Below, in pieces: positions 42,832 to 51,393 of a stretch of DNA of 64,000 nucleotides. The notes under the pieces were generated by a model. It saw nothing but the letters and a program-made list of their open reading frames with translations, did not search any database and was not told the DNA's origin. Each line of letters opens with the position of its first letter. Positions within the stretch are counted from its first letter, which is position 1. Where the stretch lies: NCBI GenBank assembly GCA_039978895.1, contig JBDWAL010000017.1, forward strand, positions 198,876 through 262,875, given 5' to 3'. Origin of the DNA: Aliishimia sp039978895. Lineage in GTDB: Bacteria > Pseudomonadota > Alphaproteobacteria > Rhodobacterales > Rhodobacteraceae. Both the position numbers and the translations under genes were made by a program.

Positions 42832-42886
42832 TTGGGTGACAGTTTTGAATCAGATTGTTGACAGTTTCCTAAAGATTAAATGACAG
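42832..42886 (-). promoter_or_regulatory. Pho-box array upstream of phnC (five 11-bp units)
   Basis: On the minus strand the units read CTGTCATTTAA, TCTTTAGGAAA, CTGTCAACAAT, CTGATTCAAAA, CTGTCACCCAA in exact 11-bp phase. Units 1, 3 and 5 carry the perfect PhoB core CTGTCA and unit 4 carries a weaker CTGATT. PhoB dimers bind such 11-bp direct repeats, so the phnC operon should be induced by phosphate starvation. The last unit ends 49 bp before the phnC ATG. Confidence 0.85.
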
Positions 42887-43007
42887 CCAGCGGTTGCAAA
42901 AAGATCCAGGGCTTTACTCCACTCCACAAGAACGCCGTTGTAACACACGTGGGGACGATACTGTCTTATACTTGTTACATTAACGCTTCCTAGGTTATCC
43001 TGTCCCC

Positions 43008-43301
43008 ATGAGACGTAATATCTTTGCTGCATTGGCGACCTTTGTGGCCCTTCCTGCCGTAGCACAGGCGCAAACTGCGGATGTGACATGCGATGACAGC
43101 GCGCGGCTGGAGCAGATGCTAAGCACCGTAATGCACGCCGAACGCCGCGCCTTTGGCCTACGCGGACCCGAGACAGTGCTTGAAGTCTGGATTGACCCGC
43201 GCACGCAGGACTGGACTTTGGTCCAGACCTACACCAATGGCACGTCCTGCATCATTGCGATGGGCGAAAACTGGGAAGATTTGGCACCCGCGCCAGCATA
43301 G
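43008..43301 (+). CDS. Small secreted protein of unknown function
   Basis: A 97-residue protein with a clear Sec signal ('MRRNIFAALATFVALPAVA-QAQ'). The mature part of about 75 residues has two cysteines ('VTCDDSARL', 'GTSCIIAMGENWEDL') that could form a disulfide. The pattern 'EVWIDPRTQDWTLVQTYTNG' is common in short periplasmic proteins of Rhodobacterales, but no function is known to me. It is divergent from phnC, and the Pho boxes lie between them. Confidence 0.75.
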   Translation: MRRNIFAALATFVALPAVAQAQTADVTCDDSARLEQMLSTVMHAERRAFGLRGPETVLEVWIDPRTQDWTLVQTYTNGTSCIIAMGENWEDLAPAPA

Positions 43302-43364
43302 ACGCGGCTATGCCTCTTCATCGCAGTCTGTCGCCGGGCAGCTGTTTGGCTGAGGGTCGTGATC

Positions 43365-43680
43365 CGCTTACAGGGCAGACGGGGGCGTTAATCGTATATT
43401 TGCCTTCTTTGATGTGCTTCTCAGAGCTTCGTAACGCAGCTCTTGAGCAAGTTTCGCTTCCTCTCGGTGTTCACGGACAATCTTGGCAAATGCATCCTTC
43501 CAAGCTGTCGCCATCAAAATCGGCATCCCGCGTTGGCGCATCGTGCCATAAACCATCCTTTAGATACGCAGCGCCACCGATATCTTCAGGTTCAATGCGA
43601 ACCCGGAATTTACGTTGGGAAGAATGCGCACAGTGCTTCTGCAGATTTTCGGACGTGTAAAAGTTTCTGACAAGATACAA
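43365..43680 (-). pseudogene. C-terminal fragment of a Mu/Tn7-type transposase, frameshifted
   Basis: The first part reads 'RKFRVRIEPEDIGGAAYLKD', typical of the beta-barrel region of Mu/TniA-like transposases. After a frame change near 43520 it continues with 'AWKDAFAKIVREHREEAKLA', the usual C-terminal helix region. The rest of the transposase is missing. It marks the left edge of a decayed element next to the phn locus and is different from the second transposase fragment at 45.8-46.5 kb. Confidence 0.6.
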
Positions 43681-44061
43681 ACTGTGTTTCGTTAATTTTC
43701 GCCCAGCTTCTACACGGCACCAAAAAGCGTTGCCTTACCAACTCAACGCTCCACCAAGATTGTCTCCGCGAGCCCAAAGCGAGGAATCATCTCGATTTCA
43801 GTCTCAAATTGATCTTGAAAGCTAACCAAACGGGCAGATCAGCAAGCTTATGCTCCAAAAATCTATGCTTTAAGGTGTTGATAGTAGGTGGTATTTTTGA
43901 CGTCCAAAAATGTTAAAACAAAAGCGTGCTATTTTTAGGTATATGCATACCGATTGGAACCATCATCAAGGACGCGCGTAATCCAAAGTTGCTAGCGCAC
44001 GCCAGCAACTGCATGTCAAATGTCAATATTTATAGACGGTTAGCCAAGAACCTATTGTTGT
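43681..44061. other. AT-rich stretch inside the decayed-element region
   Basis: About 380 bp without a supportable gene, between a transposase fragment and a small membrane protein gene. Confidence 0.35.
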
Positions 44062-44466
44062 CTAGGCCCGCAGTTGAACGACAAGCTGCTTACCCTTCAT
44101 TGAAGAGAAAACAAACAGATTGGCTATCAAAAATAATCCCACGACACTGAAACCTAGAGCGATGTAAGCTGCGTGGAAGTCAGAGCCAGTTCCAAGGGCA
44201 ATTGTAATAAGTCCAAATGTAGCACTCGCAGCAACAAGGATGGGTTTAGCAAGTAACCAAATCATCGCATCTTTGAATGACCCATTCTCAAAATCCGGCA
44301 TATCCAAAGCGGCGAGCGCAGCGTAAATGCCAACCAATATGAAAGGAGCTAGGCTTGATGCTGAATGATAAGCGACAATGTATGCCAAAGCCAAAGTGAA
44401 TAATATGCCAAGTGATCTGATATTCATACTGTCGCTTTCAAACGCCTTGATACCATATTTAGTCAT
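44062..44466 (-). CDS. Small membrane protein, unrecognised
   Basis: About 134 residues from ATG 44466 (alternatives 44487 and 44427), with four hydrophobic helices ('LGILFTLALAYIVAYHSA', 'FILVGIYAALAALDM', 'LLAKPILVAASATFGLITIA', 'ALGFSVVGLFLIANLFVF'). No family is recognised. It lies within transposon debris and may be cargo. Whether it is expressed is unclear. Confidence 0.45.
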   Translation of the reverse strand: MTKYGIKAFESDSMNIRSLGILFTLALAYIVAYHSASSLAPFILVGIYAALAALDMPDFENGSFKDAMIWLLAKPILVAASATFGLITIALGTGSDFHAAYIALGFSVVGLFLIANLFVFSSMKGKQLVVQLRA

Positions 44467-44584
44467 GTATCCCGGATAAAATATCAACTGCTAGTAGGCC
44501 CTACCTCAAGTGCCGTGCTTCAAAGCACGCTGCGAGGAGGCTGGGGCGCAGTTTAACAATGAACGGCCTGAAACCATTACGAAC

Positions 44585-44772
44585 TTAATTCGCTTCCTGA
44601 ATACTTGTTTGATCAATAAAATTTACATCAACAACCGAACGTCGCAGATACTCAAGACCGCCGTCAACTGTTACGTTTCCGCATGAGCAAGTCGGATCAT
44701 CATAACTGTCTTGCTTTCGACTTCATCGCCGCATCTTAGGCAACAAGCGCTATTTCTTAGAATCTTTCTCAA
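44585..44772 (-). pseudogene. DUF7695-like zinc-ribbon gene with a frameshift
   Basis: From a TTG at 44772 the frame reads 'RKILRNSACCLRCGDEVESK'. After a one-base loss near 44710 the other frame continues 'DSYDDPTCSCGNVTVDGGLE' and 'YLRRSVVDV', ending at TAA (44585-44587). Joined, this is a CxxCGD...CxCG...VDGGxxYxRR pattern of the DUF7695 family of small phage- or island-associated proteins, about 62 residues. It overlaps the end of the TniB-like gene by no coding frame. The assignment is from memory of the family pattern. Confidence 0.5.
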
Positions 44773-44788
44773 TTTGCACCTAACATCT

Positions 44789-45763
44789 TTAACCCGGATC
44801 CATTTGGGTCCCGAGCCTGAAAATCGCATCTGCATCGAAGTGTTGTTTGTAGCCATTAAGGGAAAAAAGCGAATACCCCGGCTGAAGCTCAAATCTGTTG
44901 GTGAACGCTTGGCAGAAGTTCGTCAACTCCATCGAAGTCGACTTAGCCTTCTTGGCAATGACCGCTGGAAGGATCATTAATTCGATCACTAAGCCCCATC
45001 TGTTTGAGCATGCGAAAGCGAGACGTTGATGAAAATCAGCTGAACTAAGGGTCGAAAAATCCAGCCCGACCTTGTCCGCGTAGGCGAAACAAATGCTGTT
45101 CATTTCTGAGAGATCTATTTCCTTTCCGGGGTCAATTTCGACGAATGTAACAGTCTTTACCAGATTGCCGAGTTGCTCTTCACACATGATGTGCCGTTTC
45201 AGTTCGTCGACACCAGAGAAAATTAGCATCAACGGCCATTCTGGCTGCTTGAGCAACGATTTAAAGCATCCCCTGATCTTATTCTGAATCTCGGCAGACC
45301 GTCGAATAAAAATGTGCTGACATTCGTCATAGTGGATGGCCACTACACCATTCGCCTCTGCGTGGAACATGACTTGGTTCCAAATCTCGGTCTGGTTGAC
45401 CGCGCCCCGGCCTTCCTTTTTGTACCCAAGAGAACGGAGCGTCAGGACGCCTAGTTCTTTCCAACTGGAAGATTCTCTTAACATGACCTTGACCATTTTT
45501 GCAGGCCGATCATCGGGCATTTCATCCGCTCCCTCGTTGAACAACTTCCGTTGGTGATCGACCTCAAAGGTCTTGCCGATACGAGAAGGCCCGACGACAA
45601 GCGTCCCTCTTGCCTCAAAGTCGTCAACAAGGCCCGCCTCGGCATAGTATCTGCACCTCATCTCAGCGATGGCCGCATGCAGGTGCTCCGCGCGGGGAAA
45701 TTGATAATGAGCCCCTCTGAGATCCCGGATGATTTGTGCGGCCTCAAAATCCACAAAACTCAT
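44789..45763 (-). CDS. TniB/TnsC-like transposition ATPase
   Basis: A 324-residue AAA+ NTPase of the TniB/TnsC group that acts with a Mu-type transposase in target selection. Walker A is 'VVGPSRIGKT' (near 57-66), Walker B 'GVVAIHYDECQHI' and sensor-like 'PLMLIFSGVDELKR'. The family start 'RAEHLHAAIAEMR' is present. Its start overlaps the stop of the upstream transposase fragment by ATGA. It is intact as a reading frame but lacks both a complete transposase and a TniQ partner, so the element is probably immobile. Confidence 0.85.
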   Translation of the reverse strand: MSFVDFEAAQIIRDLRGAHYQFPRAEHLHAAIAEMRCRYYAEAGLVDDFEARGTLVVGPSRIGKTFEVDHQRKLFNEGADEMPDDRPAKMVKVMLRESSSWKELGVLTLRSLGYKKEGRGAVNQTEIWNQVMFHAEANGVVAIHYDECQHIFIRRSAEIQNKIRGCFKSLLKQPEWPLMLIFSGVDELKRHIMCEEQLGNLVKTVTFVEIDPGKEIDLSEMNSICFAYADKVGLDFSTLSSADFHQRLAFACSNRWGLVIELMILPAVIAKKAKSTSMELTNFCQAFTNRFELQPGYSLFSLNGYKQHFDADAIFRLGTQMDPG

Positions 45764-46495
45764 TTGAGATTCCCCTCAGTATCAGGCCGTCCAAAATCAA
45801 TATTGTCAAACTTTGACTTCGTCGTTTGCTCGTTGTTACTGGTCCCCTCGATAGGTGGCTGAAACCCCTCACCGACTTTCCGGACACCTTCGACAATTCC
45901 AACCTTGGCGACCATTCCTGACGGCGTAACCTCAGGAATTTTGGTGTTATGAATTTGTTGTCCACGCATGACAACTTCGGCCTTCGCCTTTGCCTCTGCA
46001 AATGTCGTGTAGCTGCATGGAAGGTGATTTTCGAGAGCAACAGCCGCCATATGATCGAGCCGACCCCCACGCACTCGGGCGAGCCTTGCTTCAAAATCGT
46101 GGGTATCAGATGCATCTTCGGCCCGCATTTTTGCGATACGATTTATCGCTTCGACTGCCGACATGTCTTTCGATGTGGTCAGCGACAGACGTCCCAGAAA
46201 AGGCTCTGGGTATCCTTTCACCAAAATAGTAATCTCATTCACACAATCAGTGTCCGAAAAGACCGTGACTCTATGTTGGATTTTATCGCTGATCTCCTGC
46301 GATTCGTCACATTGGTAGGGGAGCTCAAGAGCCTTAACGCCCTCATCCGTAAGAGTGCACTCGCCCCTACACCCAAGGTGAATTCGCCGCTGATGATCTG
46401 ATGGGGGTAGAATGGCTCCGTATTCATCATTTACTCTGTCGTAGACTTTTTGAGAGCGCGCGCGCCACATATTCGCTCCGCGTTGTTTTTCTGAA
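45760..46495 (-). pseudogene. TniA/Mu-type transposase, 5'-truncated
   Basis: Only the C-terminal part (about 240 residues) remains: no DDE catalytic core is present. The remainder contains 'HLGCRGECTLTDEGVKALEL' and 'FLGRLSLTTS', compatible with the beta-barrel region of TniA/TnsB-like transposases, then a basic helix-rich tail. The 5' end is cut by an IS3-type fragment near 46495. It is directly upstream of, and coupled to, the TniB-like gene, as in Tn5053/Tn7-type elements. Family assignment rests on this gene order as much as on sequence. Confidence 0.6.
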
Positions 46496-46691
46496 GGGTA
46501 AAGTCCTTCCACCGTTTGTAATAGATGCCCTGAGACATGCCTTCACGGCGGCACGGCTCTGCAATGCTGTCCTCGCCACCCAAGCCGTCCAGCACGATCC
46601 TGATCTTCTCTTCGGATGAATAATGCTTGCGCGTGGCGCGCTTAATATCTTTGACGATCTTCTCGCCAGGGCTCTTCGTTGTCGTTCTCAT
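46496..46691 (-). pseudogene. IS3-family OrfA fragment
   Basis: ATG 46691 begins 'MRTTTKSPGEKIVKDIKRAT', then 'KHYSSEEKIRIVLDGLGGED' and 'SIAEPCRREGMSQGIYYKRW', the N-terminal helix-turn-helix of IS3-family OrfA. It is cut off after about 65 residues where the TniA-like remnant begins, and OrfB is absent. It is thus a truncated insertion. Confidence 0.75.
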
Positions 46692-46799
46692 CGTCCACTC
46701 CTCAGTGGTTACGATGAGCAACAAACCTTCTCTTAGAAAATGCCCCTACTTGGACCCATAGGCGCTGACGTCAGACATTTAACAGAATGGGCCATTCTG

Positions 46800-47211
46800 T
46801 TAAGCTCACGCGCCCACGTCAGCTGGGATAAGTCGGTGCCTTGTCCGTGCAAATAGATCAAACGGACCCGTTCAATGGCTCTAATTAGAAAGGCTTTGGC
46901 AGCTTTAGCGTCTCGTCTTACTGTGAGCCGAAAATCCACCATCTGGCCGTTCGCATCAATTGCGCGCCACAAGTACCGCTATTTTCCACCGACCCGTATG
47001 TAGGTTGCGTCAACGTGCCAATCGAGGTTGCTGCGTTTAAGGTGCTTCTCTGTTCGCTTGGCAAATTCAAGGCCAAACTTTTGAACCCAGCGGTAGACAG
47101 TAGATCAACGACGTCTTGGTAGGACAATGGATATCGCAGATACATCCGCACGGCACACAGAACAACTGCAGCCGGAAATCGATGACGTTTGAACGGCTGT
47201 TTACGCGGCAT
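46800..47211 (-). pseudogene. IS6-family transposase, multiply broken
   Basis: The N-terminus 'MPRKQPFKRHRFPAAVVLCA' and 'VRMYLRYPLSYQDVVDLL' is typical of IS6/IS26 transposases. An internal deletion near 47100 shifts frame to 'VYRWVQKFGLEFAKR'. Further on, 'WHVDATYIRVGGK' is followed by TAG in place of the normal Trp, then 'RYLWRAIDANGQMVDFRLTV' and another shift to 'CTDKAPTYPS'. The last third is missing. At least four lesions make it clearly dead. Confidence 0.85.
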
Positions 47212-47250
47212 GATAGGGTCCTTTCGCAACGCTCACCCTAACGAAACTAG

Positions 47251-47267
47251 ATTAATGCAACAGTCCC
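47251..47267 (-). repeat. Left terminal inverted repeat of the IS6-type element
   Basis: Read on the minus strand the sequence is GGGACTGTTGCATTAAT, close to the GG(C/G)xCTGTTGCA ends of IS6-family elements. It lies about 40 bp upstream of the broken transposase start. The matching right end was not found. Confidence 0.55.
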
Positions 47268-47319
47268 TCCGTAAGGCACCTCAAACAAGGTAGAACCCCT
47301 GTATCAGGGCTGAAAAGCG

Positions 47320-48654
47320 TTATGATCCGGGTAAGAAAAGCGAGATGATAGGAAACCCAATCAGCAACATCAGGACAATTAAATCACTGATCAAAAAGCG
47401 CCATAGTCCACTGAATATCTGCCCAATTGGCACTTTGCCGTCGATTGCCGCGGCAAGGACAAACACGTTCAAACCTACTGGCGGGGTGATTAACCCAATC
47501 TCCAGCAGCTTTACGATGACAACGCCAAACCAGATCAAATCAAAGCCATAGCTTTCAACCATCGGGATCATCAAAGGCAGGGTCAGAACAACAATGCCCA
47601 CTGGATCAAGGAACATACCCAGCATCAGATAAATCACGCAGACCATGAACATAAATCCCCACGGCCCAATATTGGCCTCGCCCAAGGCGCTGACCATAGA
47701 ATTGGACAGGCCGGTCAATGCGACGACAGTGATGAACACCTTCGCACAAGCTGCGATGAAAAAGATAACACAGCTGGTGCTGGCTATATCTCGGATCATT
47801 GGGATGATGTCGCTCAGTTTGATCAACTTACGCGCCATGCCAATCAGTGTTGCGGTGAACAGAGAAATTGCAGCGGCTTCAGTGGCTGTAAAAATTCCGC
47901 CATAGATACCGCCGACGACCACTGTGAACAAAAGCATGGCTGGCCATGCCCTAAACAACGCTGCAGTTTTTTGGGTGTTTGTGAACCTTTCATCCGAAGC
48001 CGGTGCAATAGAAGGGTTCCGTTTGACCCAAATATAGACGACGGTCGTGTAACCCAGCATCGACAAAAGACCGGGGAAAATACCGGCAAGGAACAAATCA
48101 CCAACAGACGTTTCGGTAAAGATCGCATAAACGATGAACAAAATCGATGGTGGGATCAATGCACCCAGTGTGCCGCCTGCGGCGACACAGGCTGTGGCCA
48201 AGCGCGGATCGTAATTCAGCTTGAGCATTTCAGGCGTGCAAATCCGCCCCATGGTAGACGCACAGGCGATGGAAGATCCAGAGATGGCAGAAAACCCACC
48301 ACAGCCCGCAATGGACGCAATCGCTACCCCCCCGGGCAGGCGCGATAGGCAAACGCGCGCTGCCTCGTAGATCTCGGTCGTGATGTTGGCCCGAAAAGCA
48401 ACCTGCCCAAGAGCGATGAACAGTGGGATCATCGACAAATTATACGAGTGGATCAGATCAAATCCGTTTGAAAACACAATCGACAGAGTACGGCCAATGG
48501 CACGTTCCGGCATAAAGGTACCTGTGCGCATCGCAAAGACCATAAAGAGCGCAACAACCGCGACGCTCCCGATGGCAAAGCCAATCGGCACTCGGATCGC
48601 AAGCAAGAGAATGACCGCGACGCACGCGATAAGTCCAATTGTAGCCATGTCCAT
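47320..48654 (-). CDS. TRAP transporter large permease (DctM-type), second system
   Basis: A 444-residue DctM-family permease with 'TACVAAGGTLGALIPPSILF', 'GIFTATEAAAISLFTATLIG' and 'IGLITPPVGLNVFVLAAAID' as landmarks. It forms a tripartite importer with the small permease and receptor encoded upstream on the same strand. It is the last gene of that group, next to the decayed IS6 element. It probably imports the acid degraded by the adjoining acyl-CoA cluster. Confidence 0.92.
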   Translation of the reverse strand: MDMATIGLIACVAVILLLAIRVPIGFAIGSVAVVALFMVFAMRTGTFMPERAIGRTLSIVFSNGFDLIHSYNLSMIPLFIALGQVAFRANITTEIYEAARVCLSRLPGGVAIASIAGCGGFSAISGSSIACASTMGRICTPEMLKLNYDPRLATACVAAGGTLGALIPPSILFIVYAIFTETSVGDLFLAGIFPGLLSMLGYTTVVYIWVKRNPSIAPASDERFTNTQKTAALFRAWPAMLLFTVVVGGIYGGIFTATEAAAISLFTATLIGMARKLIKLSDIIPMIRDIASTSCVIFFIAACAKVFITVVALTGLSNSMVSALGEANIGPWGFMFMVCVIYLMLGMFLDPVGIVVLTLPLMIPMVESYGFDLIWFGVVIVKLLEIGLITPPVGLNVFVLAAAIDGKVPIGQIFSGLWRFLISDLIVLMLLIGFPIISLFLPGS

Positions 48655-48672
48655 AGGGGGGCTCCGTTCAGA

Positions 48673-49167
48673 TCAGAGTGTTGCGGGCGCAGGTTGCCCG
48701 GTAATTGCAGCTTTGAGATCGATCCATAGGATTTGCAGCAATCGAAGAGATGTCAGGAAAAACGCAAAGGCACAGGCGCTGCGGCTGATCCATTTTGGGA
48801 TTAGCAAATCACCGCCATGATGTGCCCCGCTTTGCCAAGTCGACGTGACTTGCAGCCATGACGCGTAAAAGAACGTCATCATGATTACCAAGCCGCAAAG
48901 TGCGGCAAGCACCGCAATCCAACGATTCAGCGCATCAGAGAAAAAGTTTGCAATCACCTCGATCGCAACATGCGATCGGCGGGAGGTCGCCGCACTCAGC
49001 GGAAACAGAATTGCCGGGACCATGAGCTCGCGCACAAGGATAAGATTGTCTGGAATACCGACGCCCAAGACTTCGCGGCTAAAGATCGACCCAACGATCA
49101 GCAGACACAGCGCAACAACGGCGATGGCCCCCAATGTATCAAGGATAAATTCAAGACGGTTAAACAT
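48673..49167 (-). CDS. TRAP transporter small permease (DctQ-type), second system
   Basis: A 164-residue four-helix membrane protein with 'FSREVLGVGIPDNLILVREL' and 'SAATSRRSHVAIEVIANFFS', the standard DctQ segments. It lies between the receptor and large permease genes. Confidence 0.9.
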   Translation of the reverse strand: MFNRLEFILDTLGAIAVVALCLLIVGSIFSREVLGVGIPDNLILVRELMVPAILFPLSAATSRRSHVAIEVIANFFSDALNRWIAVLAALCGLVIMMTFFYASWLQVTSTWQSGAHHGGDLLIPKWISRSACAFAFFLTSLRLLQILWIDLKAAITGQPAPATL

Positions 49168-49247
49168 GTCGGAACTCCGAAATATGGTCTGATGGCCAAG
49201 GGGTTGGCCATCAGAATTCCACCTGCAGACAGGCGAAGCTTGCCGTC

Positions 49248-50282
49248 TTAGGCCGGCTCAAGTTCTTTGTATTTTTCGATCAGTGCGAGCAACTCGTCCA
49301 GAACGGCTTGGCCATCCAACCCCGTCGCTTTTGCATCGGCAAGCCACTTTTCGGTAACAGTTGCGCCTGTTTTACGGATAACTTCTGTATCTTCTGCAGA
49401 GAATTCAGAAAAAGATATGGCATCATCGCCCGTGGACATAACCTCCATCGCGCGCTTGTCAGCCGCGCCCAATGTACGACCGTAATAATCAGGCATTTCA
49501 GCGCCAATGTCGCGGATCGCTTGCTGGTGCTCTGGCGCGAGGCTTTCAAAGCTGTCTTTGTTCATAAAGGTGATCACAACCGTCACAGCCGCAAAGTTCA
49601 CGGGTGTCATCGTATCAACCAGCTCGTTCAGCTTAGTTGCCACGGCAAAGTAGGAATAGGTGACCGAACAATCGACCAAACCTGTCTCAGTTGCTTGGTA
49701 AGTTTCATAGATCGGCATACTGACCATGTTCGCGCCAAGTTCGTTGAACAACGCACTAAAACCGCCGGTGTTCGCCATTTTTTTGCCTGGGACGTCCTCG
49801 ATTGAGGAAATGCCTTCGCCTTTACAGGCAACCAGACCCGGTGGCAGTGCATAGTGGTTTACATAAACAACATTCTTTTCATCCATACGCGCTTTGATGG
49901 TTTCGTTTGTGGTGAACAGTTCGTTCATCGCCTTCATCATGACCCACGGACTTGCGTCGGGCAAAACCAAGGAACCCATCGCCAGCTCAGGCATGACTGA
50001 TTGCGCGTAAGGGCCGACCACAACGCCCATGTCCGCGACGCCGATCCCAATGGATTCCAACGCGGCCGTCGTCTTGAAAAGCGCGGCCCCCCAGTTGTTT
50101 TCCACAGTAACAGCCCCGCCGGTTCGTTCGGCAATTTGCTCTGTCAGGTAGTTAACGGCTGCAGCACGTACACCACGGTTCGGTCCTGAATCATTGTTGA
50201 TCAAAACTATGTCCGCATGCGCCGTTGTGGCCATCAGAACTGCACACAAAGCCATGCTTGTGCTTTTAAAAAAACTTTTCAT
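49248..50282 (-). CDS. TRAP transporter periplasmic receptor (DctP-type), second system
   Basis: A 344-residue secreted receptor. The signal peptide is 'SMALCAVLMATTAHA', and the mature part includes 'YLTEQIAERTGGAVTVENNW', 'DVPGKKMANTGGFSALFNEL', 'ATETGLVDCSVTYSYFAVAT' and 'FAAVTVVITFMNKDSFESLA'. The typical conserved Arg of the 'GxKxR' segment is replaced by 'KKMANTG', so a ligand without a simple carboxylate salt bridge is possible. GGGAGGAACGAAA precedes the ATG. It is the first gene of the TRAP group and follows the NMO/CaiB genes on the same strand, with about 130 bp between. Confidence 0.9.
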   Translation of the reverse strand: MKSFFKSTSMALCAVLMATTAHADIVLINNDSGPNRGVRAAAVNYLTEQIAERTGGAVTVENNWGAALFKTTAALESIGIGVADMGVVVGPYAQSVMPELAMGSLVLPDASPWVMMKAMNELFTTNETIKARMDEKNVVYVNHYALPPGLVACKGEGISSIEDVPGKKMANTGGFSALFNELGANMVSMPIYETYQATETGLVDCSVTYSYFAVATKLNELVDTMTPVNFAAVTVVITFMNKDSFESLAPEHQQAIRDIGAEMPDYYGRTLGAADKRAMEVMSTGDDAISFSEFSAEDTEVIRKTGATVTEKWLADAKATGLDGQAVLDELLALIEKYKELEPA

Positions 50283-50415
50283 TTTCGTTCCTCCCTAGGT
50301 TATGCGCCGCTTGTGCGGCATCGTATATCAACAAAGGTAGCGAGATAACTATTATCAAGCAATCTTTTTTGTGGCAGCTCGGCCGATCCCTTCTCATCCG
50401 TAGCAGCGCTTTCTT

Positions 50416-51393
50416 TCAGTAACTTTTCAACTGACCACTAAGGCGTTCGCGAGCCGCGATAAACTCACGCTCCAAACGGTCTACCACTTCAGCTGTCGGG
50501 ACAACCTTTTCAATCGCGCCAAGCCCTTGCCCCGCGCCCCAGACTTCCTTCCAACTTTTTGGTTTCTCACGATCTTCTGCAAAGTTCATTTTAGAGGGAT
50601 CTGAAATTTCCAGTTCAGCAGGGTTCATGCCTGCCTTTGCAATCGACGGTTTGAGATAGTTACCATGCACCCCTGTAAACAGATTGGTATAGATGATGTC
50701 TTCGGCACCATGATCCGCAACCATCTGTTTATAATCCGGCACTGCGGCACATTCCTCGGTGGCGATAAAGAGCGTGCCGGCATATCCACCGTCCGCCCCC
50801 ATCGCCATCGCAGCAAGGATGGAATCGCCGCGCGCAATCGCCCCTGACAGGAAAAGTGGACCGTCAAACCAAGCACGGATTTCTTGGATCAACGCCAAAG
50901 GCGATTGCGCACCAGCATGCCCTCCCGCACCCGCCGCCACCGCGACGAGCCCGTCGGCACCCTTTTCAATCGCCTTTTTCGCAAAGCGATTGTTGATCAC
51001 ATCATGCAACACCACACCCCCACATGAATGTGCCGCCTCATTCACCTCGACCCGCGCACCAAGGGATGTGACCCAGATCGGAACTTTGTGTTTAACGCAA
51101 ATCTCAATGTCGCGGTCCAACCGTGCGTTGGATTTGTGAACGATCTGGTTGATCGCATACGGGGCCGCCGGGCGGTCAGGGTTTTCCTGATTATGCCTGT
51201 CCAGTTCCTCGTTAATGTAGGTCAGCCACGCATCCAAACTTTCACCGTCCTTTTCACGCGCATTTAACGCAGGAAAGCACCCGACGATTCCGGCCTTACA
51301 CTGGGCCAGCACCAATTCTGGGCGCGAAATGATGAACAACGGGCTTCCGATCAACGGCAATCGCCATCCTTGAAGGGCTTTGGGGAGGGTCAT
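50416..51393 (-). CDS. Nitronate monooxygenase / 2-nitropropane dioxygenase-like flavoprotein
   Basis: A 325-residue FMN TIM-barrel protein of the NMO family. It shows 'GWRLPLIGSPLFIISRPELV', 'SLGARVEVNEAA', 'GLVAVAAGAGGHAGAQSPLA' (His of 'GGHAG' is the family base) and 'LSGAIARGDSILAAMAMGAD'. Many relatives sit in acyl-CoA catabolic clusters and their true substrates are unknown. It overlaps the CaiB/racemase gene by ATGA, so it is part of the same pathway. Confidence 0.88.
   Translation of the reverse strand: MTLPKALQGWRLPLIGSPLFIISRPELVLAQCKAGIVGCFPALNAREKDGESLDAWLTYINEELDRHNQENPDRPAAPYAINQIVHKSNARLDRDIEICVKHKVPIWVTSLGARVEVNEAAHSCGGVVLHDVINNRFAKKAIEKGADGLVAVAAGAGGHAGAQSPLALIQEIRAWFDGPLFLSGAIARGDSILAAMAMGADGGYAGTLFIATEECAAVPDYKQMVADHGAEDIIYTNLFTGVHGNYLKPSIAKAGMNPAELEISDPSKMNFAEDREKPKSWKEVWGAGQGLGAIEKVVPTAEVVDRLEREFIAARERLSGQLKSY

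Noticed and set aside
42850..43089. 79-codon minus-strand frame upstream of phnC
   Set aside because: It runs across the Pho-box array and antisense to the start of the secreted-protein gene; better explained as regulatory DNA.
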